A stretch of 64,000 bases of DNA from Nocardia amamiensis (GTDB taxonomy: Bacteria > Actinomycetota > Actinomycetes > Mycobacteriales > Mycobacteriaceae): positions 1 through 64,000 of the forward strand of contig NZ_JADLQX010000032.1 in NCBI RefSeq assembly GCF_015477605.1. Reading direction: 5' to 3'. The notes under the pieces are model-generated. The model was not told the DNA's origin, did not search any database, and saw only the letters and a list, made by a program, of their open reading frames with translations. Position numbers and translations under genes: made by a program. This document shows, piece after piece, positions 57,674 through 64,000 of the stretch (the stretch's first letter is position 1; every line of letters starts with the position of its first letter).

Positions 57674-58987
57674 TCAGCTCATCTGGACGTAGCCGTCGGC
57701 GACGTCGAGCACTGCGTCGATGATCGCCAAGCCGTCCCGCAGCTCGTCCGCCGTCGTGGTCAGTGGTGGGGCGATCTGGAAGCGATTGCCCGCGTTGAAG
57801 GGCCACAGCCCGCGTGCCTTCGCCGCCGCGGTGACCGCGGCCATCGGCTCGGTGTCCGCACCGGCCGCAGCGAACGGCACCAGCGGCTGCCGGGTGCGCG
57901 GATCGCGCACCAGCTCCAGCGCCCAGAAAAAGCCGAGCCCACGCACGTCGCCGACACTCGGATGCCGAGCGGCCAGCTCCCGCAGCCCTTTTCCGAGCAC
58001 GTCCGCGCCCACCGACCGCACATGGTCCAGGATCCCGTCGCGCTCGAACACCTCAATCGAGGCGACGCCAGCGGCGCACGCCAGCGGATGCCCGGCGTAG
58101 GTCAGTCCACCCGGATACACCACGTGGTCGTAACGCTGCGCGATCCGTTCCGCCATCAGCACGCCGCCGAGTGGAACGTAACCGGAGTTCACTCCCTTGG
58201 CGAAGGTGATCAGATCCGGTTCGACGCCGAACGCCTGCACCGCGAACCACTCGCCCACCCGGCCGAACCCGACCATCACCTCGTCGGCGATGTACACGAT
58301 GCCGAACTCGTCGCACAACGCGCGCACACCGGCGAGATAGCCGGGTGGTGGGACGAGTACGCCATTGGTGCCGACCACTGTCTCCAAGATCAGCCCGGCG
58401 ATGTGCTGCGGTCCCTCCAGTTCGATCACCTGCCGCAGGTGCGCCAACGCGGCGGCGGTCTCCTCCTCGGGACCGGCCGTGTCCCAGGGCGACCGGTACG
58501 GATATGGTCCGAAGAACCGCACCACGTCGACATTGGTCGGCTCCGCGCCCCAGCGGCGCGGTTCACCGGTCAGGCCGATCGCGACACCCGTGCCGCCGTG
58601 GTAAGAGCGATACGCCGCAAGCATCTTCGCGCGCCCGGTGTAGCTGCGGGCCAGGCGCACCGCGTGCTCGACGGCCTCCGCGCCGCCGGTGGTGAACAGG
58701 ATCCGGTTCAGCTCACCGGGGGCCCGCTCGACGATCAGCCGGGCCAGTTCGCTGCGCGCCTCGTTGCCGACCGTCGGCGAGATGGTGGCCAGGCGCTGCG
58801 CCTGGTCCACGATCGCCGCGACGACGTCCGGGTGCTGATGGCCGAGATTGACGTTGACCAACTGGGAGGAGAAGTCGAGGTAGCGCTTGCCGGAGTCGTC
58901 CCAGAAATACGAGCCGGACGCCCCGGCGATCGGTACCGGGTTCAGCTCGGCCTGGGCGCTCCACGGATAGAAGACGTGATCGGCCAC
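57674..58987 (-). CDS. Class III PLP-dependent aminotransferase of the pyrimidine-catabolism operon
   Basis: A 437-aa omega-transaminase type enzyme. VYIADEVMVGFGRVGEWFAV includes the Asp that holds PLP and TFAKGVNSGYVPLGGVLM holds the Schiff-base lysine. Its operon places it after beta-ureidopropionase and dihydropyrimidinase, so it probably transaminates beta-alanine or 3-aminoisobutyrate. GTG 58987; it starts two bases after the stop of the LLM oxidoreductase. Confidence 0.87.
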   Translation of the reverse strand: MADHVFYPWSAQAELNPVPIAGASGSYFWDDSGKRYLDFSSQLVNVNLGHQHPDVVAAIVDQAQRLATISPTVGNEARSELARLIVERAPGELNRILFTTGGAEAVEHAVRLARSYTGRAKMLAAYRSYHGGTGVAIGLTGEPRRWGAEPTNVDVVRFFGPYPYRSPWDTAGPEEETAAALAHLRQVIELEGPQHIAGLILETVVGTNGVLVPPPGYLAGVRALCDEFGIVYIADEVMVGFGRVGEWFAVQAFGVEPDLITFAKGVNSGYVPLGGVLMAERIAQRYDHVVYPGGLTYAGHPLACAAGVASIEVFERDGILDHVRSVGADVLGKGLRELAARHPSVGDVRGLGFFWALELVRDPRTRQPLVPFAAAGADTEPMAAVTAAAKARGLWPFNAGNRFQIAPPLTTTADELRDGLAIIDAVLDVADGYVQMS

Positions 58988-58988
58988 G

Positions 58989-60035
58989 CTAGATACCGCC
59001 TTCGGCCGACTCGGTGGCGGTCACATCAGAAGCAAGATGGGGTAGCACCGATTCACCGTACGTCTCCAGGGTCGCCGTTTTCGCGTCGTGCTGGAGGTAG
59101 ACCGCGAACTGGTCGGCGCCCAATGCCTCCAGCTCGCGCAGCCGGGCCAGCTGGGCGTCGGGTGTGCCGAGCACACAGAAACGGTCCACGATGGCGTCGG
59201 GCACGAATTCGGCGTGCACGTTGCCCGCGCGTCCGTGCTGGTTGTAGTCGTAACTGCGCCTGCCATCGATGTAGTCGGTGAGGGCAGCCGGAATGTCGCC
59301 GCCGGTACCGTATTTCGCCACGATTTCCGCGACGTGATTACCGACCATCCCGCCGAACCATCGGCATTGCTCCCGTGCATGCGCAAGGGCCGCGTCCGAT
59401 CCGTCGGTGACGTAGGCCGGTGCGGCGACACAGATCCGGACCGCTGCCGGGTCCCGGCCCGCGCGTTCGGCCGCGGCTCGTACGCGCGCGATGGTCCACG
59501 CCGCGATATCGGGATCGGCCAGTTGCAGGATGAATCCGTCGGCGATTTCGCCGGTGAGGTCGAGGGCCCGCGGCCCGTAGCCCGCGACCCACACGTCCAG
59601 CCGGGAACCGGCCGCCCACGGCAGCCGGACGACGGTGTCGCCCACCCGCACGCTACGGCCATTGGCCAGCTCCCGGATCACCTCGACGGATTCGCGCAGC
59701 GTGGCCAGACCGGCCGGTTTACCGCCGAGCGTGCGGACGGCCGAGTCACCCCGGCCGATACCGCACACAGTGCGGTTGCCGAACATCTCGTTGAGGGTGG
59801 CGAAGGTCGAGGCGGTCACCGTCCAGTCCCGGGTGGCCGGATTGGTGACCATCGGACCGACCATCACCTTGCGGGTGGCGGCCAGGATCTGGCTGTAGAT
59901 GACGTAGGGCTCCTGCCAGAGCAGATGCGAGTCGAAGGTCCACACGTGCGAGAACCCGAGTGTCTCCGCGAGTCGGGCCAGTTCGACCACTCGCGAGGCC
60001 GGGGGCGTGCATTGCAACACCAAACCGATGTCCAT
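58989..60035 (-). CDS. LLM-class F420-dependent oxidoreductase (TIGR03842-like)
   Basis: A 348-aa TIM-barrel protein of the luciferase-like family. LAETLGFSHVWTFDSHLLWQ and TVCGIGRGDSAVRTLGGKPA are typical of the F420-type group. TIGR03842 members occur next to dihydropyrimidinase genes, and this one does so too. The reaction is not known; it may act on dihydropyrimidines or products. ATG 60035 gives MDIGLVLQCTPPASRVVELA at the N-terminus. Confidence 0.85.
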   Translation of the reverse strand: MDIGLVLQCTPPASRVVELARLAETLGFSHVWTFDSHLLWQEPYVIYSQILAATRKVMVGPMVTNPATRDWTVTASTFATLNEMFGNRTVCGIGRGDSAVRTLGGKPAGLATLRESVEVIRELANGRSVRVGDTVVRLPWAAGSRLDVWVAGYGPRALDLTGEIADGFILQLADPDIAAWTIARVRAAAERAGRDPAAVRICVAAPAYVTDGSDAALAHAREQCRWFGGMVGNHVAEIVAKYGTGGDIPAALTDYIDGRRSYDYNQHGRAGNVHAEFVPDAIVDRFCVLGTPDAQLARLRELEALGADQFAVYLQHDAKTATLETYGESVLPHLASDVTATESAEGGI

Positions 60036-60064
60036 GCGGCACTCCATCCCGCGGTCGAAACGCG

Positions 60065-61486
60065 TCAGATCAGGTTCTGCGACAGTTGGCGTTTGACGAA
60101 CCGGCCGTGACCGATGCTTCCCAGGTATGCGCCATCATCGACGATCACCCGGCCGCGGGACAGCACCGTATCGACGTGGCCGTCGATCTCGAAGCCCTCG
60201 TAGGCCGAGTAGTCCATGTTCATGTGGTGGGTCTTGCCGAGGCCGATGCTGGTATGGCCGCGCGGGTCGTAGATCACGATGTCGGCGTCCGCACCCGGGC
60301 TGATCACGCCCTTGCGCGGGTACATGCCGAACATCCGGGCCGGCGTGGTACAGCAGACTTCGACCCATCGCTCGAGCGAGATCTGCCCACTCTGGACGCC
60401 CTGGAACATCAGGTCCATGCGATGCTCGACGCCGCCGATACCGTTGGGGATCTTGCTGAAGTCGCCGATGCCCATGTCTTTCTGGTCTTTCATGCAGAAC
60501 GGGCAGTGGTCGGTACTGACGGTGGCGACGTCACCGGTGCGCAGGTAGCGCCACAGCTCCTCCTGGTGTCCTTCGGCCCTGGACCGCAGCGGTGTCGAGC
60601 ACACCCACTTGGCGCCCTCGAAACCCGGTGCGGCGAGGTGCTCTTCGAGCGACAGGTACAGATACTGCGGGCACGTTTCGCCGAAGACGTTCTGCCCTGC
60701 GTCGCGCGCGGTCGCGATCTGTGCCAGTGCCTGCCCGGCCGAGACGTGCACGACGTAGAGCGGCGCACCCGTGAGCTGCGCGAGCATGATCGCGCGATGG
60801 GTGGCCTCCTCCTCCATTTGCCACGGTCTGGTCGTCCCGTGGAAATAGGGAGCGGTGTCCCCGCGCGCGAGCGCCTGCTCGACCAGCACGTCGATGGCGA
60901 TTCCGTTCTCGGCGTGCATCATCAGCAGCGCACCGAGGCCGGCCGCGGACTGCATCGCCCGCAGGATCTGTCCGTCGGTGGAGTAGAAGACGCCCGGGTA
61001 GGCCATGAAGAGTTTGAAGCTGGTGACCCCCTCGGCCACCAGTTCGCTCATCCCCTTCAGCGATTCGTCGTCGACCTCGCCGATGATCTGGTGGAAGCCG
61101 TAGTCGACGGCGCACTGTCCGGCCGCCTTCTGGTGCCAGGAGCCCAAAGTGTCCTGGACTCGCTCCCCCGGCTTCTGGACGACGAAGTCGACGATCGTGG
61201 TGGTGCCGCCCCAGGCGGCAGCCCGGGTGCCGGTCGCAAAGGTGTCGGAGGCCTCCGTGCCGCCGAAGGGCATCTGCATATGGGTGTGGCCGTCTACGCC
61301 GCCGGGGATGACGTACTTGCCGGTCGCGTCCAGTACCCGGTCGGCCGCCGCGGCGAGGTCAGCACCGAGCGCGGTGGAGCCGGGGTGCAGGACGGCGACA
61401 ACGGTCTCGCCGTCCACGAGCACGTCGAGCGGTTGTGATCCGGTTGCGGAGACCACTGTGCCGCCGTGGATGAAGGTGCGCGTCAT
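60065..61486 (-). CDS. hydA: Dihydropyrimidinase / D-hydantoinase
   Basis: A 473-aa amidohydrolase. GVDGHTHMQMP holds His67 and His69, GVTSFKLFMAYPG the carboxylated Lys158 bridging the two metals, and VVHVSAGQALAQ and MHAENG further family positions. It opens dihydrouracil and dihydrothymine rings to N-carbamoyl-beta-amino acids. GGGAGG precedes ATG 61486. It is second in the operon after the nitrilase-type gene. Confidence 0.94.
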   Translation of the reverse strand: MTRTFIHGGTVVSATGSQPLDVLVDGETVVAVLHPGSTALGADLAAAADRVLDATGKYVIPGGVDGHTHMQMPFGGTEASDTFATGTRAAAWGGTTTIVDFVVQKPGERVQDTLGSWHQKAAGQCAVDYGFHQIIGEVDDESLKGMSELVAEGVTSFKLFMAYPGVFYSTDGQILRAMQSAAGLGALLMMHAENGIAIDVLVEQALARGDTAPYFHGTTRPWQMEEEATHRAIMLAQLTGAPLYVVHVSAGQALAQIATARDAGQNVFGETCPQYLYLSLEEHLAAPGFEGAKWVCSTPLRSRAEGHQEELWRYLRTGDVATVSTDHCPFCMKDQKDMGIGDFSKIPNGIGGVEHRMDLMFQGVQSGQISLERWVEVCCTTPARMFGMYPRKGVISPGADADIVIYDPRGHTSIGLGKTHHMNMDYSAYEGFEIDGHVDTVLSRGRVIVDDGAYLGSIGHGRFVKRQLSQNLI

Positions 61487-61502
61487 CTGTTTCCTCCCGG
61501 TC

Positions 61503-62339
61503 TCAAGGGGCCACCAGCGGCCCATAGGCGTCGGGGCGGCGGTCACGGTAGAAAGCCCAGCGGTCGCGCACCACCTTGATCAGGTCCATATCCAGGTCAC
61601 GGACGATCAACTCGGGCTCGGAATCGGAGGCGACATCGCCGACGAACTGGCCTTCGGGGTCGACGAAGTAGCTGGTGCCGTAGAAGTCGTCGTCGCCGTA
61701 CTCCTCGACGCCGACCCGGTTGATGGCGCCGATGAAGTACTCGTTCGCGACCGCGGCGGCGGGTTGTTCCAGCTTCCACAGGTAGCCCGACAGGCCACGG
61801 GAGGTCGCCGAAGGGTTGAAGACGATCTCCGCGCCCGCCATGCCCAACGCGCGCCAGCCCTCCGGGAAGTGCCGGTCGTAGCAGATGTAGACGCCGATCC
61901 TGCCGACCGCGGTATCGAACACCGGCCAGCCCAGGTTGCCCGGCCGGAAGTAGAACTTCTCCCAGAACCCGTTGACGTGGGGAATGTGGTGCTTGCGGTA
62001 CTTGCCGAGATAACTGCCGTCGGCGTCGATCACCGCCGCCGTGTTGTACCGCAGACCCGGCTGTTCCTGCTCGTAGACCGGCAGGATCATCACCAAGCCC
62101 AATTCCTCTGCCAGCGCGGCGAATCGCTCCGTCGCCGGACCGGGCACCGATTCCGCGTAGTCGTGGAACTCCGTGTCCTGCACCTGGCAGAAGTACGGAC
62201 TGTAGAACAGCTCCTGGAAACAAATCACCGCCGCGCCCTGCGCGGCGGCCCGGCGCGCGTAATGCTCGTGCGCCTCGATCATCGATTCTTTATCGCCCGT
62301 CCAGTTCGTTTGAACAAGGGCCGATCGAACGATTCCCAT
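61503..62339 (-). CDS. Nitrilase-superfamily N-carbamoyl-beta-alanine amidohydrolase
   Basis: A 278-aa protein. The Glu-Lys-Cys triad is Glu43 (CFQELFYSPYF), Lys116 (GKYRKHHIP) and Cys153 (GVYICYDRHFPEGWR). The motifs closely follow beta-ureidopropionases and plant-type carbamoylputrescine amidases; operon context supports N-carbamoyl-beta-alanine. ATG 62339 is 16 bases before the dihydropyrimidinase leader (on the minus strand) and begins the operon. About 200 bases without a gene lie upstream. Confidence 0.92.
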   Translation of the reverse strand: MGIVRSALVQTNWTGDKESMIEAHEHYARRAAAQGAAVICFQELFYSPYFCQVQDTEFHDYAESVPGPATERFAALAEELGLVMILPVYEQEQPGLRYNTAAVIDADGSYLGKYRKHHIPHVNGFWEKFYFRPGNLGWPVFDTAVGRIGVYICYDRHFPEGWRALGMAGAEIVFNPSATSRGLSGYLWKLEQPAAAVANEYFIGAINRVGVEEYGDDDFYGTSYFVDPEGQFVGDVASDSEPELIVRDLDMDLIKVVRDRWAFYRDRRPDAYGPLVAP

Positions 62340-62542
62340 GCCTTGTTCTACATCACAAGGAACTAATCCGGTCCCGATCCGGCAGATCGGAAAGAATTCC
62401 GAGTCGTAGCGCCCTTCGTCGGCCGTCCGGCCCGCATCGGGTAGCGGGCAATCCCGCCGTACGGCCACGCCACCCGGGGCGAAATGGAATGATTCGCGCT
62501 GCATCGTCCGGTGCGCAATCCGAATGAAGGAGATTTTCAGCG

Positions 62543-63271
62543 GTGAGCAAAGTGCAGGCGCGACAACTTCTCAACGGTCAGCGCGCGGGACGTCGTCGCC
62601 TACCGTGGCGCTCGCTGCGGGTCATCGGCATCTTGGCGGTGGGCGCGACGGTGGCGGTCTTCACGGCCGGCGGCGTCTCCGCGAACCCGGGACCTGCACG
62701 GGAGCAGGCGCCGACCACCTGCGCCGCTCCGGTCGCGGGCCAGCCGAACGGCAAGCAGTGGCCCGCGGAGCCCGGCCTCACCATCGATCCCAACGCGGGG
62801 TACACGGCGACGCTGTCGACCACGTGCGGCACCATGACCATCGCGCTGGACGCGGCACGCGCGCCGCGCACGGTCAACTCGTTCGTGTTCCTTGCCGGTG
62901 AGCAGTACTTCGACCACACCAAGTGCCACCGGATCACCACCGAGGGCATCTACGTCCTGCAATGCGGTGACCCGACGGCGACCGGTATGGGCGGCCCCGG
63001 CTATAGCTTCCCCGACGAGAACTTGGCGGGCGCCACGTACCCGGCGGGCACCGTCGCGATGGCGAACGCGGGTCCTAGCACCAACGGCAGCCAGTTCTTC
63101 CTGGTCTACCGCGACAGCCAGCTGCCGCCTGACTACACCCCGTTCGGGCGGGTCAGCGCGGGCATGAACGTGCTCACCTCCATCGCCGCCGCGGGCGCCA
63201 AGGACCGTTCGGGCGACGGCGCACCCGCCGTCGACGTCGTGCTCGACTCCGTTGCGGCCGTGCGGAACTGA
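62543..63271 (+). CDS. Secreted cyclophilin-type peptidyl-prolyl isomerase
   Basis: A 242-aa protein. A basic N-terminus (QRAGRRRLPWRSLRV) is followed by a hydrophobic segment (IGILAVGATVAVFTAGGVSA), a signal peptide or anchor. The isomerase domain starts near residue 85: APRTVNSFVFLAGEQYFDHT, then GYSFPDENL and TNGSQFFLVYRDSQLPPDYT with the FF/TPFG core. Extracellular cysteine pairs (TTCGT, KCHR, LQCGD) are present. GTG 62543 is preceded by AAGGAG. It assists folding outside the cytoplasm. Confidence 0.92.
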   Translation: MSKVQARQLLNGQRAGRRRLPWRSLRVIGILAVGATVAVFTAGGVSANPGPAREQAPTTCAAPVAGQPNGKQWPAEPGLTIDPNAGYTATLSTTCGTMTIALDAARAPRTVNSFVFLAGEQYFDHTKCHRITTEGIYVLQCGDPTATGMGGPGYSFPDENLAGATYPAGTVAMANAGPSTNGSQFFLVYRDSQLPPDYTPFGRVSAGMNVLTSIAAAGAKDRSGDGAPAVDVVLDSVAAVRN

Positions 63272-63278
63272 GTTCCCG

Positions 63279-63309
63279 ACGCGGTGGCGGTGCGAGACCG
63301 CCACCGCGT
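63279..63309. terminator. Perfect 13-bp hairpin between convergent genes
   Basis: ACGCGGTGGCGGT, five bases (GCGAG), ACCGCCACCGCGT, between the cyclophilin gene and the small gene at 63324. Bidirectional terminator; no U-tract. Confidence 0.7.
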
Positions 63310-63323
63310 TGTCCGGCGGAGGG

Positions 63324-63440
63324 TCAGCTGTCGCGCTCCTCGAAGTAGACGACCTCCCAGAGATGGCCGTCCACACTGAGTTGCGCCTGCACGGCGGCAC
63401 CTCCGAACTCTCGACCGAATATCTGCCGAGGTCGAGTCAA
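63324..63440 (-). CDS. 38-aa protein translationally coupled to the antiporter gene
   Basis: A frame starting with TTG whose first bases overlap the antiporter stop codon (TTGA), with AGGAGA six bases before it. The peptide reads TRPRQIFGREFGGAAVQAQL then SVDGHLWEVVYFEERDS. It is amphipathic and soluble, and its composition is unlike a shadow frame (hydrophobic core HLWEVVYFE, few Arg). No family is recognised with certainty. An alternative start is GTG 63389 with GGAGG upstream, giving 22 residues. It may regulate the transporter or be an unrelated small protein. Confidence 0.5.
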   Translation of the reverse strand: MTRPRQIFGREFGGAAVQAQLSVDGHLWEVVYFEERDS

Positions 63441-64000
63441 CTCTCCTGTCCGCCGGAGGTCTTGAACGAATCGGACATCGGAAGCGGACGAGCGTCCTGC
63501 GGAAGTTTTCGGTCAGCAGACGCCTTGCGGCGTCGGAGCACCAGCGCGAGAACCGGCTCGACGATTCGGCTGGCGATCGGGCCGAGGACCGCCATCAGCA
63601 GCACGTAGGTGGTGGCCAAGGCGGCGAACTCGCCGGGAACGGCGCCCGACGAAACGGCGAGACCTGCGATCACGATGGAGAACTCACCATGGGCGACCAG
63701 AGCGGTGCCCGCACGCGCCCGACCGTAGCGGCCGGCACCGGCGCGCTTGGCCGCCCACCATCCAGTGGCGACTTTGCTCGCCGTCGTGACCAACGCCAGC
63801 AGGCACGCCCAGCCGAGCACCGGCGGGATGGTCGCCGGATCGGTGCTCAATCCGAACAGCACGAAGAACAATGCCGCGAACAGATCGCGCAGCGGTTCCA
63901 GCACCTTGGTGGCGTTGTGTGCGGTCGAGTCGGAGATCGCGATGCCGAGCAGGAATGCGCCGACCGCCGCGGACACCTGCACCGCGGACGCCGCTCCGGC
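63437..64000 (-). CDS. CPA2-type cation/proton antiporter, C-terminal part (partial)
   Basis: The last 187 codons are visible; the 5' end lies beyond the window. Membrane helices include VSAAVGAFLLGIAIS, LFAALFFVLFGL and YVLLMAVLGPIASRIV. FGLSTDP and ALVAHGEFSIVIAGLA are motifs of KefB/NapA-like CPA2 antiporters (the second with the conserved His-Gly-Glu-Phe). It exchanges Na+ or K+ for protons at the membrane. The cytosolic tail is short and basic then Ser-rich, without a TrkA-N domain. A 38-codon gene overlaps its stop. Confidence 0.88.
   Translation of the reverse strand, partial: AGAASAVQVSAAVGAFLLGIAISDSTAHNATKVLEPLRDLFAALFFVLFGLSTDPATIPPVLGWACLLALVTTASKVATGWWAAKRAGAGRYGRARAGTALVAHGEFSIVIAGLAVSSGAVPGEFAALATTYVLLMAVLGPIASRIVEPVLALVLRRRKASADRKLPQDARPLPMSDSFKTSGGQES

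Noticed and set aside
1..64000. CRISPR array, insertion sequence or prophage
   Set aside because: No regularly spaced repeats, transposase, integrase or phage structural genes were seen in any frame.

Overview
This is a 64-kb stretch of a high-G+C actinobacterial chromosome. A mycolic-acid actinomycete of the Nocardiaceae, most likely Nocardia, fits best. The reasons are the complete pup-proteasome locus, several F420/deazaflavin-type enzymes, an RskA-like anti-sigma factor, cobalamin genes arranged much as in Mycobacterium tuberculosis (cobN, cobG, cobH, a cobI-cobJ fusion, cobK, cobL, then the Rv2073c and Rv2074 homologues), and the run pepE, exonuclease, DUF4333, helY, tatC, tatA, pafC, pafB, pafA, as in Rv2089c-Rv2097c. 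The genus is an inference from gene content only.

Layout. 1-16 kb: accessory and regulatory genes. These are the tail of an NADP+ reductase-like protein, Mrp, a PucR regulator with a divergent stand-alone paralogue of its sensor domain, D-amino-acid oxidase, a YbdK-type carboxylate-amine ligase, an RskA-like anti-sigma factor whose sigma partner seems lost, a TerD / Rho_N / small-membrane-protein group, an amidase, a divergent NmrA/TetR pair, a STAS protein, a cytochrome P450 and a WYL regulator. 16-35 kb: the cobalamin region. cobN lies behind a cobalamin riboswitch; cobG, cobH and cobIJ are on the plus strand; an SDR gene, cobL, a glycine-rich envelope protein and cobK are on the minus strand. 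A dimethylargininase-like gene and its Lrp-type regulator sit between cobG and cobH. A paralogue of the envelope protein lies just downstream of cobN.

35-52 kb: housekeeping and protein turnover. pepE, a 5'-3' exonuclease, a DUF4333 protein, helY, tatC, tatA, a PanE-like reductase, pafC, pafB, then pafA, prcA, prcB, pup and dop. Pup is made with C-terminal Gln, Dop deamidates it, PafA ligates it and PrcBA degrades the tagged proteins. The Mpa/ARC ATPase gene is not in the window. 52-62 kb: small enzymes (two Nudix hydrolases, two DUF385 proteins, AIM24, ArsC-like), a frameshifted SPFH gene, a tRNA-like remnant, and a four-gene minus-strand operon for reductive pyrimidine catabolism (nitrilase-type amidohydrolase, dihydropyrimidinase, F420-type LLM oxidoreductase, class III aminotransferase). 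62-64 kb: a secreted cyclophilin and the 3' part of a cation/proton antiporter gene whose stop codon overlaps the start of a 38-codon gene.

Several convergent gene pairs are separated by perfect, U-tract-less hairpins. The observations most worth following up are the glycine-zipper protein occupying the cobM position with a CTG-started cobK behind it, the coupled 38-aa protein, the tRNA-like remnant with its long inverted repeat, and the PucR sensor-domain paralogue. I saw no insertion sequence, prophage or CRISPR array.
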